Below, piece after piece: positions 7,600-15,626 of a stretch of 16,322 bases of DNA (position 1 is the first letter of the stretch; each line of letters begins with the position of its first letter). The stretch spans positions 1 through 16,322 of the forward strand of contig CAMIMS010000039.1 of NCBI GenBank assembly GCA_946221025.1. The letters are read 5' to 3'. This DNA comes from an uncultured Pseudoclavibacter sp. (GTDB lineage Bacteria; Actinomycetota; Actinomycetes; Actinomycetales; Microbacteriaceae). The notes beneath the pieces are model-generated. The model ran no database searches and had not been told where the DNA came from. It saw nothing but the letters and a program-made list of their open reading frames with translations. Position numbers and translations under genes: made by a program.

Positions 7600-8570
7600 T
7601 GTGGAGCAGACGCGGTGAATCATTGCGCGCAGCCACCCTCGCAATGCTCATGCTCGCATCGATCACCGGCTGCGCGGATTCGGATTCGCCATACGAAGAA
7701 CCGGGATCATCCACTGCCGAAGCAAGCCTCCAACTGCTCATCGAGCAGGTGCAGCCCGACACCATCGTCGAGGCAAAGGCGTATTACAGCGGGTATATTG
7801 AAAAATTCGTTTCGCTCGACGTGCAATACATGAAAGACGGCAAGCACGTCGAGCAGGTCGTTCGCTACGGCAAGCTCGAAGACCCGCAAACATTGGAGAA
7901 GGTCGGCTACGCCGGGCCGTGGCTGGCGCCAACGCAGTTCCCGATGAATGCTGCTGTCAGTGCGGCAGAAGAAGCGTGCCCCGAGGAGACCTCATTCGCC
8001 ACCGTTCGACTCCTCCCCACCGGGCGGATGCACGTCAACGTGCACTGCTCAGACAGTGACCGAAACATCGACCGCATCGACGGGGTCGAATTGAAGCCAT
8101 TTCCCGAGCGTGACCTGTTCACGCGAAAAGGCATCGATCGGCTGTTCGATGAGATTCATTATGCGTACGGCGAGACGGGCATCCTTCGTGGAATCAGTGT
8201 GCAGTTCTCGGATGATCGATCCAGTGCCTATGTGGCAATGCATTACTTCAGCTTGCAGGGTTGCGACGTCTATGCATCCCGGCACCTGGAGCCAGAGCAT
8301 TCCGATCCGACCTATATGCCGAGATGGTTCCTCACCGACGGCGCGACCTGCTACGAGGATGGGGAGGGGCTCTTTCTTGACCCACATCAGACCTTCAAAC
8401 TGACCGACCTCGACCGAGACCTCGTCGTCGAGGCGCTGCAGCGGGCGAAGAAGATTCCAGGCGTCGACCGAGCCACGATTCGCTATGACTGGAAAGCCGA
8501 GCGGATCGTTCTCAAGGCGACATTGAGCAACCCGCAGGCGACGGACGAATACACGTTCAACGTCACGTGA
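7599..8570 (+). CDS. Predicted lipoprotein, tandem family member 3
   Basis: From the ATG at 7599 this is a 323-residue predicted lipoprotein with a compact signal (MWSRRGESLR, core AATLAMLMLASI, lipobox ITGC with Cys25). An upstream ATG at 7530 would add an implausible Arg-rich stretch before the signal. The mature region is colinear with member 2: ASLQLLIEQVQPDTIVEAKA, GPWLAPTQFPM, Cys127, VRLLPTGRMHVNVHC (Cys150), DLFTRKGIDRLFDEIHYAYGE, LQGCDVYASRHLEPE (Cys222), GATCYEDGEGLFLDPH (Cys251), LTDLDRDLVVEALQRAKKIPGV and final strands ending TDEYTFNVT. It is separated from member 2 by 116 bases, unlike the overlapping pair upstream. Function unknown; anchoring to the outer face of the membrane is inferred from the signal. 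Confidence 0.8.
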   Translation: MWSRRGESLRAATLAMLMLASITGCADSDSPYEEPGSSTAEASLQLLIEQVQPDTIVEAKAYYSGYIEKFVSLDVQYMKDGKHVEQVVRYGKLEDPQTLEKVGYAGPWLAPTQFPMNAAVSAAEEACPEETSFATVRLLPTGRMHVNVHCSDSDRNIDRIDGVELKPFPERDLFTRKGIDRLFDEIHYAYGETGILRGISVQFSDDRSSAYVAMHYFSLQGCDVYASRHLEPEHSDPTYMPRWFLTDGATCYEDGEGLFLDPHQTFKLTDLDRDLVVEALQRAKKIPGVDRATIRYDWKAERIVLKATLSNPQATDEYTFNVT

Positions 8571-8612
8571 TGAAGAGCCCGAATAACGGCGCTGACCTCG
8601 AGCAGTTGACCC

Positions 8613-8642
8613 GTGACCAGCACCCGTGCCCACGGCTAGGCT
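8613..8642 (+). promoter_or_regulatory. Candidate promoter of the small membrane protein/MFS operon
   Basis: GTGACC at 8613-8618 and TAGGCT at 8637-8642 are separated by 18 bases, a plausible -35/-10 pair. The ATG at 8652 lies nine bases after the -10, so the transcript is leaderless or nearly so. A TTGACC at 8606-8611 is a better -35 by sequence but 25 bases away. Confidence 0.45.
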
Positions 8643-8651
8643 GATGCGACG

Positions 8652-8936
8652 ATGATCGAGAACGTCTGGCTGAACGCGCTGTGGTCGGTGGTGCCGACCA
8701 TCATCATTGGTTTCGGCTTCTACCTCATCCTTCGCTCGATCCTCTCGGCCGACCGCAACGAGCGGCGCATGCACGCCGAAGTCGAAGCCGAAGAGCGCGA
8801 GCGTCTCGGCCTGCCTGCGAAGAAGACGGCAACGCAGGCGGCGATCGAACCGGATGCGGCCGAGCGCCAAGAGAGCGAAACCGCCGAAGCGAGCGCCAAC
8901 ACGCCCTCCTCGCGCCCCGACGCCGGCAGCGCCTGA
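8652..8936 (+). CDS. Small single-pass membrane protein
   Basis: The 94-residue product has one membrane segment near its N-terminus (about residues 8-30, ALWSVVPTIIIGFGFYLILR), then a strongly charged region (DRNERRMHAEVEAEERERLG) probably forming a cytoplasmic helix, and an Ala/Glu/Ser-rich low-complexity tail. I recall similar small proteins encoded before MFS genes in related actinobacteria, but no function is assigned. The ATG at 8652 is supported by the promoter just upstream. The MFS gene starts one base after this stop, so the two form an operon and the small protein may be an accessory subunit of that transporter; this last point is inference. Confidence 0.75.
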   Translation: MIENVWLNALWSVVPTIIIGFGFYLILRSILSADRNERRMHAEVEAEERERLGLPAKKTATQAAIEPDAAERQESETAEASANTPSSRPDAGSA

Positions 8937-8937
8937 G

Positions 8938-10227
8938 GTGGCGCAGCGTCCCAGCCTGATTGAGCGCATCGCACCGGCACGGCTCGGCCCGCAGTTTCGG
9001 TCGGTGCTCGCCGCCTCAATTTCGGCGAACTTCGGTGACGGCCTGCTCATCGCGTGCGGGCCCCTGCTCATCGCGAGCATCACGAGCGACCCGCTGCTGG
9101 TCTCGCTCGGCGCATTCATGGGCCAGCTGCCGTGGCTCATCATCAGCCCGTTCGCGGGCATCATCATCGACCGGGTGCGGCGCGTGCCGCTCATGCTCAT
9201 CGCGTCGTGGTCGCGCGTCGCGGTGCTCGCGATTTTGATCGCCTGCATCCTGACGGGCAACCTCGCGGTTTGGGTCGTCTACGCTTCGGTCTTTCTCGTG
9301 GGCATCGCCGAGGTCTTCCTCGACACGACGTGGATGACGATGGTGCCGGATGTGGTGCCGGCCGAGCATCTGGGGCTTGCGAATGCGCGCCTGTCCGCCA
9401 CGAGTGAGCTCATGAACCGGCTGCTTGGCCCCGCCCTCGGCGGGTTCTTCTTCGCAGCGGCGAGCTGGCTGCCGTATGGCACAACCGCGGTCATGACGCT
9501 TCTTGCCGCGTACTACGTATCGAAGCTCAAACTGCCTCCGGTCTCGGATGCGACCGCCTCGGTCGTCGTCGGCGGGACGGTTGCTCGTGTGCGCCAGCAG
9601 TTCCGGCGCGGCATCGGGTGGCTGTGGAACCACCCCGCGATGCGAACGCTCACGGCGCTGAACTTCGTCTTCAACCTGACGCTCATGATGTCGTTCTCGG
9701 TGCTCGTGCTCTACGCGCGCGAGGTGCTCGGGCTCGACGCCGCCGGCTACGGGCTGCTCATGTCGGTATCGGCGATGGGTGGGCTCATCGGGGCAGCCGC
9801 CTACGACCGGCTGGAGGCGACGTTCAGCTACACGGCAATGCTGCGGGTCTGCGTGGTGCTCGAGGCGATGCTGCACGGGTCGCTCGCGCTCGCATCGCAC
9901 TGGGCGGCTGCGGCGGTGATTCTCTTCCTCAGCGGGATGTACATGGTCGTGTGGGGCACGATCTGCCAAACCATCCGTGGGCGTTCTGTACCGACGAGGC
10001 TTCGAGGCCGTGTCACGGGCGTGTACATGCTCGCGTCGTTCGGGGGAGCGGCGCTTGGCGCTCCGATCGGTGGCGTGATCGCGAGGGCCGGCGGGGTGAC
10101 GCTCGCGATGTGGTGGGCGTTCGGGCTCACCGCGGTTGCCGCGCTGCTCGTGTGGGGCTTGCTGTCCACGGTGGGGCGCGCGGGCGAAGTGGAGCCGGAG
10201 CCGGGGGCGCCCGGCAGTCCCTCGTAG
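8938..10227 (+). CDS. MFS transporter, MFS_3/EntS-like
   Basis: Taking the GTG at 8938, one base after the previous stop, the protein has 429 residues and about twelve membrane segments. The frame is open upstream to 8707, but that part overlaps the small membrane protein gene and reads as basic, non-membrane sequence, so I reject it. The first segment begins at FRSVLAASISANFGDGLLIACGP, as in exporters of the MFS_3 type. The motif A loop is GIIIDRVRR (about 74-82) between segments 2 and 3, and a second half begins near FRRGIGWLWNHPAMRTLTALN, typical of this subfamily. Relatives export small hydrophobic compounds, drugs or siderophores by proton antiport; the substrate cannot be told here. It ends with a Gly/Pro/Glu-rich tail. 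Confidence 0.88.
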   Translation: MAQRPSLIERIAPARLGPQFRSVLAASISANFGDGLLIACGPLLIASITSDPLLVSLGAFMGQLPWLIISPFAGIIIDRVRRVPLMLIASWSRVAVLAILIACILTGNLAVWVVYASVFLVGIAEVFLDTTWMTMVPDVVPAEHLGLANARLSATSELMNRLLGPALGGFFFAAASWLPYGTTAVMTLLAAYYVSKLKLPPVSDATASVVVGGTVARVRQQFRRGIGWLWNHPAMRTLTALNFVFNLTLMMSFSVLVLYAREVLGLDAAGYGLLMSVSAMGGLIGAAAYDRLEATFSYTAMLRVCVVLEAMLHGSLALASHWAAAAVILFLSGMYMVVWGTICQTIRGRSVPTRLRGRVTGVYMLASFGGAALGAPIGGVIARAGGVTLAMWWAFGLTAVAALLVWGLLSTVGRAGEVEPEPGAPGSPS

Positions 10228-10289
10228 GCGCAGGTTCTTCTCATCCGCCTCTCATGGCGCTCCGCAACGCGGGGCAGCATCGCGTGGTG

Positions 10290-10366
10290 GTGTCCCAGAA
10301 TCGGCAAATTTCGCCAAGGAGGCCGTCTTTCGCCGCTGAGGGCGAAAAATGCCGGAATTGGGACAC
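10290..10366. repeat. Imperfect 26-bp inverted repeat, REP/MITE-like
   Basis: The arms at 10290-10315 and 10341-10366 match at 20 of 26 positions when one is reverse-complemented. The outer 8 bases (GTGTCCCA/TGGGACAC) and inner TTTCGCC/GGCGAAA are perfect. The 25-base centre contains another TTTCGCC (10328-10334) that can pair with the same GGCGAAA (10341-10347), giving a choice between a local hairpin and the long one. No T-run follows, so it is not a standard terminator. It could be a repetitive extragenic palindrome or a small mobile remnant; I see no convincing target duplication. Confidence 0.6.
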
Positions 10367-10437
10367 GCTCTCGCGCGTTGAAGAGGCGCACAGACAGTTC
10401 TTCGGCGCGGATCCCCGCACCACGGCCGCCGCACCTC

Positions 10438-10451
10438 CGCCTCTGGCGAAC
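10438..10451 (+). promoter_or_regulatory. ClgR-like operator upstream of clpC
   Basis: The sequence CGCCTCTGGCGAAC matches the CGC-N5-GCG core of the actinobacterial ClgR box, with the favoured pyrimidine after CGC, purine before GCG and AAC after it; the usual central A is a C here. It is centred about 48 bases before the start of transcription predicted from the -10 at 10479, a fitting place for an activator. ClgR is known to activate clp genes in actinobacteria. The assignment rests on motif and context only. Confidence 0.5.
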
Positions 10452-10478
10452 AGCCGCACAATCGGGGCTTTCCGTCCG

Positions 10479-10484
10479 TACTGT
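10479..10484 (+). promoter_or_regulatory. Candidate -10 element of clpC
   Basis: TACTGT fits TANNNT and lies 62 bases before the clpC ATG. No good -35 is found at 16-18 bases upstream, as expected for an activator-dependent promoter. Confidence 0.4.
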
Positions 10485-10534
10485 TGAGTCCAACGGTGTG
10501 AAGTCGCCTCCTGTGGCGCCGCGCACCGACAGCT

Positions 10535-10540
10535 AGGAGG
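10535..10540 (+). promoter_or_regulatory. Strong clpC ribosome binding site
   Basis: A perfect AGGAGG with six bases to the ATG at 10547; the strongest Shine-Dalgarno sequence in the window. Confidence 0.85.
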
Positions 10541-10546
10541 AACAGC

Positions 10547-13033
<2,487 letters not shown>

Positions 13034-13040
13034 CCGCCTT

Positions 13041-13082
13041 AGCGAAGCGGGCTCGCACGATACTGTGCGGGCCCGCTTCGCT
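13041..13082 (+). terminator. clpC terminator hairpin
   Basis: AGCGAAGCGGGCTCGCAC (13041-13058) pairs with 13065-13082 over 18 positions, with one G-T wobble and a six-base loop (GATACT). It begins seven bases after the clpC stop. There is no long T-tract (GTTCAT follows), as is common for actinobacterial terminators. Confidence 0.85.
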
Positions 13083-13110
13083 GTTCATGTCAGCGAACCC
13101 ATGGCATAAT
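13082..13110 (+). promoter_or_regulatory. Candidate promoter of the structured RNA
   Basis: CATAAT at 13105-13110 matches TATAAT at five of six bases, unusually AT-rich for this genome. TGTTCA at 13082-13087 lies 17 bases upstream and is a weak -35 that touches the clpC terminator. Transcription would start near 13117-13118. Confidence 0.5.
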
Positions 13111-13117
13111 TAGGTTC

Positions 13118-13197
13118 AAAGGTTCCCCTCCGGTGGTAAAGACCCATTTGGTCTTGTGGCAGTCTCGACAGGCCACGTGCCGGAGGGGTCATTTTTT
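13118..13197 (+). ncRNA. Structured small RNA, three-way junction, beside a DUF3800 gene
   Basis: An outer stem P1 pairs CCCCTCCGG (13125-13133) with CCGGAGGGG (13180-13188), nine perfect pairs. Inside it lie P2, AAGACC/GGTCTT (13139-13144 with 13150-13155, loop CATTT), and directly adjacent P3, GTGGC/GCCAC (13156-13160 with 13172-13176, loop of 11). Three bases after P1 comes a run of six T (13192-13197), so P1 can act as the terminator stem and the RNA would be about 80 nt. The plus strand is favoured because it has the AT-rich -10 upstream and the T-run downstream. It encodes no evident peptide. Structured RNA motifs named after nearby DUF3800 genes have been reported by comparative genomics; the DUF3800 gene here ends 46 bases away on the other strand. 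I cannot assign it to a particular published motif. Confidence 0.7.
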
Positions 13198-13242
13198 GAA
13201 TGCCGCGCGATGTTCAACGCGCATGGCGCATGACCGGGGGGA

Positions 13243-13935
13243 TCAGTAGAAGTCGACTCGCCCTCGACCGAAAATGTCGAATTCCTGAAGTGTGGAGTGA
13301 ACCGTCGGCATCGCCTGAAGCGGCCTCAGATCATCCTGAGTAATGCCGCGGTTCCACGCCCATGCGATGTAATCGGAAATCTGGCCGTTCGGTTCGTGTC
13401 CGAGTTGCTGGAAGAGCAGGGTGTAGCGGATCCCGATTTCTTTCAGAGCCGGTTTGATCGCCTTCTGAAACGCGGACTGTTCCTTCTTTGAGAGCATTTG
13501 GTCAAACGCGAACACGACCTGATCAACTTCGTGACTCGCAGCTCGCTTCGCGACATATTTCGCGAGCTCGCCCGCTACGAGCTCATACATGTTCGCCTTC
13601 GAACGAATGGCGGGATGCATTTTGCGTTTCGACATGTAGGTGACGCGAATATCGTCGAAGGTGCCGGCGACGGACTCGATCATGTCGTAAACGCGCTCCC
13701 GCACGTCGGGAGGGTCATCGGTGGCGTGCAGAGTAATGATCGGCTTCGACGCATCTCCACGCCGGCAAGCGCCCTCCGCCTGCAGGCCGTACAGCAAATC
13801 GAGGACCGCGCTGCCAGATGCCGTTGGCGTGAATGTAGAGACGGCAGCAATCCCGAAGTACTCGGTCCCGTGCTCGTCAAACCGATCATCGCCGGTCTCA
13901 TCCGCAAAGACGTAGAGGCACCGACCATCGCCCAT
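13243..13935 (-). CDS. DUF3800 domain protein
   Basis: The 230-residue protein carries the marks of DUF3800: an N-terminal strand ending in FADETG (Asp12, Glu13), LHATDD (His70 onward), a strand VVFAFDQ (Asp145), and near the C-terminus the helix SDYIAWAWNR (Asp188). Acidic residues at the ends of strands, in this order, resemble an RNase H-like nuclease fold, so a metal-dependent nuclease is plausible; activity is not established by the sequence. The family is often found in accessory or defence-associated regions. The ATG lies 18 bases after the ppx stop on the same strand without a strong RBS, so it is probably co-transcribed with ppx. Its base composition looks less GC-rich than that of clpC or ppx, hinting at acquisition. 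Its 3' end faces the structured RNA. Confidence 0.85.
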   Translation of the reverse strand: MGDGRCLYVFADETGDDRFDEHGTEYFGIAAVSTFTPTASGSAVLDLLYGLQAEGACRRGDASKPIITLHATDDPPDVRERVYDMIESVAGTFDDIRVTYMSKRKMHPAIRSKANMYELVAGELAKYVAKRAASHEVDQVVFAFDQMLSKKEQSAFQKAIKPALKEIGIRYTLLFQQLGHEPNGQISDYIAWAWNRGITQDDLRPLQAMPTVHSTLQEFDIFGRGRVDFY

Positions 13936-13953
13936 GTTGTTCCCGAGCGTCGA

Positions 13954-14877
13954 CTACAGCCGGTCAAGGTAATCCAGTAGCACGCCCTCGCGCATCGCCC
14001 AGGGGCACACATCCAACTGGTCGACTTCGAATACGCGCATCGCCTCCGAGAGCACGATGCCGCCGGCGACGATCTGCAGCGCCCGGTCGGTCGTGATTCC
14101 GGGAAGGGCCGGCCGTGAGGATGCGGGCATCTTCCCGAGCCTGGGCACCCAGTCATCGAGCTGCCAGCGGCGAAGCGTCACCCGGTCGTGCGGGCCGATG
14201 AATTCGCCCACCGATCCGGCGAGGCGCCCGAGCGAGCGGATCGTTTTCGAGGTGCCGACGAACTGATCGGGGCGCGGCTGGTCGCTGAACGCATCCGCCA
14301 CCCCCTCGAGCACCTCGCGGGCGTGAGCGCGAAGCGCATCCTGCTGGCGCTCGGTGGGTGGGTCGTCGCTGAGAAAGTTCATCGTGCTGCGTCCGGCACC
14401 GAGCGGCACCGAAACAGCGACGTCGGGCAGCTCGTTCGCGCCCATCGCCAGTTCCAGCGAGCCGCCGCCGATATCGATCAGCATCATGCTGCCGGCCGAC
14501 CAGCCGAACCAGCGCCTGGCCGCCAAGAAGGTGGTGCGCGCCTCCTCCTCGCCCGACATGACGCCAAGGTCGATGCCGGTCTCCTGCTTGATGCGCTTGA
14601 GCAGCTTCTGGCCGTTCTTCGCTTCGCGGAGGGCACTGGTCGCGAGCGGAATGAGGTCGTCGAGCTTCGCGCGCTTGATGCTCTTCGCCGCATCGTGCAT
14701 CGCCGACATGATCGCCTCGACGCCCTCATCGCTGATCGAGCCGTCTTTCTCGAGGTAGCGCATGAGGCGAAGCACCCGGCGCTGCGAGGTCTCGGGAACA
14801 GGCCTCGCGCCAGGTTTGGCGTTCACCACGAGCAGGTGAACGGTGTTTGAGCCGACGTCGAGGACTCCGAGACGCAT
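13954..14877 (-). CDS. Ppx/GppA family phosphatase (exopolyphosphatase-like)
   Basis: This 307-residue protein belongs to the ASKHA-fold Ppx/GppA family, which hydrolyses polyphosphate and/or pppGpp. It shows LGVLDVGSNTVHLLVV at the N-terminus (first phosphate loop), ATSALREAKNG, the catalytic-region MSGEEEARTTFLAA, MLIDIGGGSLELAMG (second phosphate loop) and, at the end, CPWAMREGVLLDYLDRL. It is the short form (about 310 residues, no C-terminal HD domain) common in actinobacteria, where two such paralogs often exist; this window cannot tell which one it is. The ATG at 14877 has a TACGCT -10 seven bases upstream on the minus strand, indicating a leaderless mRNA. The DUF3800 gene follows after 18 bases. 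Confidence 0.9.
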   Translation of the reverse strand: MRLGVLDVGSNTVHLLVVNAKPGARPVPETSQRRVLRLMRYLEKDGSISDEGVEAIMSAMHDAAKSIKRAKLDDLIPLATSALREAKNGQKLLKRIKQETGIDLGVMSGEEEARTTFLAARRWFGWSAGSMMLIDIGGGSLELAMGANELPDVAVSVPLGAGRSTMNFLSDDPPTERQQDALRAHAREVLEGVADAFSDQPRPDQFVGTSKTIRSLGRLAGSVGEFIGPHDRVTLRRWQLDDWVPRLGKMPASSRPALPGITTDRALQIVAGGIVLSEAMRVFEVDQLDVCPWAMREGVLLDYLDRL

Positions 14878-14884
14878 GGGCCCG

Positions 14885-14890
14885 AGCGTA
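14885..14890 (-). promoter_or_regulatory. Leaderless -10 element of the ppx gene
   Basis: Read on the minus strand, TACGCT is followed by seven bases and then the ATG at 14877. No Shine-Dalgarno sequence is present. The -35 is not clear. Confidence 0.5.
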
Positions 14891-14935
14891 TCGCGGGGTT
14901 GACGCAGGAGCGCGCCACCGGTGCGCGTTCGGCTT

Positions 14936-14941
14936 TACAGT
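14936..14941 (+). promoter_or_regulatory. Leaderless -10 element of the N-acetylglutamate synthase gene
   Basis: TACAGT is followed by seven bases and then the ATG at 14949, with no Shine-Dalgarno sequence. Together with the ppx element this makes a 71-bp divergent promoter region. It decides against the in-frame upstream start at 14847, which would run through the ppx start. Confidence 0.55.
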
Positions 14942-14948
14942 TATCCGA

Positions 14949-15545
14949 ATGCCTAATCGGATCGAGGTTCGCCAGGCGACAACGCACGATGTCGCGCACA
15001 TTGCCGCGCTCATCGAGCCGTACGTCGCCGCGAATGTGCTGCTTCGAAAAGACCTCGTGCAGCTCTACGAAGACGTGCAGGAGTTCGTGGTCGCAGCGGA
15101 TGCGGCTGGCCGCGTTGTCGGATGCGGCGCGCTGCACGTCATGTGGCGAGACCTCGGCGAGATCCGCACCATTCTCACGAGCGACGAGGTTCGCGGGCAG
15201 GGCGTCGGGCATCTCATCCTCGAAAACCTCATGGACCGGGCACGGACCCTCAGGCTCGAGCGACTGTTTTGCCTCACATTCGAGACGCGCTTCTTCGAAC
15301 GGCACGGCTTCGTCGCAGTGGGGGAGCAGGTGGTCGATCAGCCCACCCGCCAGCACATGCTGCGCTCAACGGATGCGGGCGTGCACGAGTTCCTCGAGCT
15401 GCCGTGGGTGAAGCCGAACACGCTCGGCAATACCCGCATGATTTGCGTGCTCGCCGGTTCAAGCAATACGGATGCGAGCGAACTCGCCGAACCCCCATCC
15501 GCATCCCCGGCACCGACGGAACACGTCACCGACACTGACCGGTAA
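14949..15545 (+). CDS. N-acetylglutamate synthase, short GNAT type
   Basis: The 198-residue protein is a single GNAT acetyltransferase of the short ArgA type that acetylates glutamate with acetyl-CoA, the first step of arginine synthesis, in the cytoplasm. Family landmarks are IEVRQATTHDVAHIAALI, VLLRKDLVQLYEDVQEFVV (about 30-48), VVGCGALHVMWRDLGEIRTI (56-75), the acetyl-CoA loop RGQGVG (82-87), LERLFCLTFETRFFERHGF (103-121) and VKPNTLGNTRMICVL. These match the actinobacterial enzymes that lack the amino-acid kinase domain of Escherichia coli ArgA. After NTRMICVL there is an extra Ser/Pro/Asp-rich tail of about 30 residues, likely disordered. The start at 14949 rests on the leaderless promoter. 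It stands alone, away from other arg genes. Enzyme type is confident; the symbol argA would be by function. Confidence 0.88.
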   Translation: MPNRIEVRQATTHDVAHIAALIEPYVAANVLLRKDLVQLYEDVQEFVVAADAAGRVVGCGALHVMWRDLGEIRTILTSDEVRGQGVGHLILENLMDRARTLRLERLFCLTFETRFFERHGFVAVGEQVVDQPTRQHMLRSTDAGVHEFLELPWVKPNTLGNTRMICVLAGSSNTDASELAEPPSASPAPTEHVTDTDR

Positions 15546-15590
15546 CCGAACGTTCATATTCGCGTCGATCACGTCGCAACACAGCGCCCG

Positions 15591-15624
15591 TAACTTTGGC
15601 CCCACTGTTGTCACCAAGGAGGGG
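15591..15624 (+). promoter_or_regulatory. Candidate -10 and RBS of the lamin-tail protein gene
   Basis: TAACTT at 15591-15596 is a possible -10, and AAGGAGGGG at 15616-15624 is a strong Shine-Dalgarno sequence directly before the GTG at 15627, with two intervening bases. The latter decides the start. Confidence 0.5.
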
Positions 15625-15626
15625 TC

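Larger units (their letters stand above)
10228..10546. other. 319-bp intergenic region between MFS gene and clpC
   Basis: I see no believable gene here. The region holds a large imperfect inverted repeat (10290-10366), a ClgR-like operator (10438-10451), a TACTGT -10 (10479-10484) and the clpC RBS (10535-10540), each listed separately. No clear terminator with a T-tract follows the MFS gene. The stretch 10367-10437 shows nothing I can name. Confidence 0.6.

Noticed and set aside
8049..9260. 403-codon minus-strand frame spanning the third lipoprotein and the MFS start
   Set aside because: It crosses three well-supported plus-strand genes and their promoter, and its product has no recognisable features.
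10484..10496. TTGAGT half-site near the clpC promoter resembling an HspR (HAIR) operator
   Set aside because: The second half (ACTCAAG at the right spacing) is absent.
13111..13130. GGTTCAAA upstream of the structured RNA, resembling a tRNA T-loop
   Set aside because: It lies outside the stems at the wrong end; the folded element has no cloverleaf, anticodon arm or acceptor stem of tRNA type.
13125..13131. The RNA arm CCCCTCC is complementary to the RBS GGAGGGG at 15618-15624 of the lamin-tail gene
   Set aside because: Seven bases of complementarity to a Shine-Dalgarno-like sequence is expected by chance, and that arm is engaged in the P1 stem.
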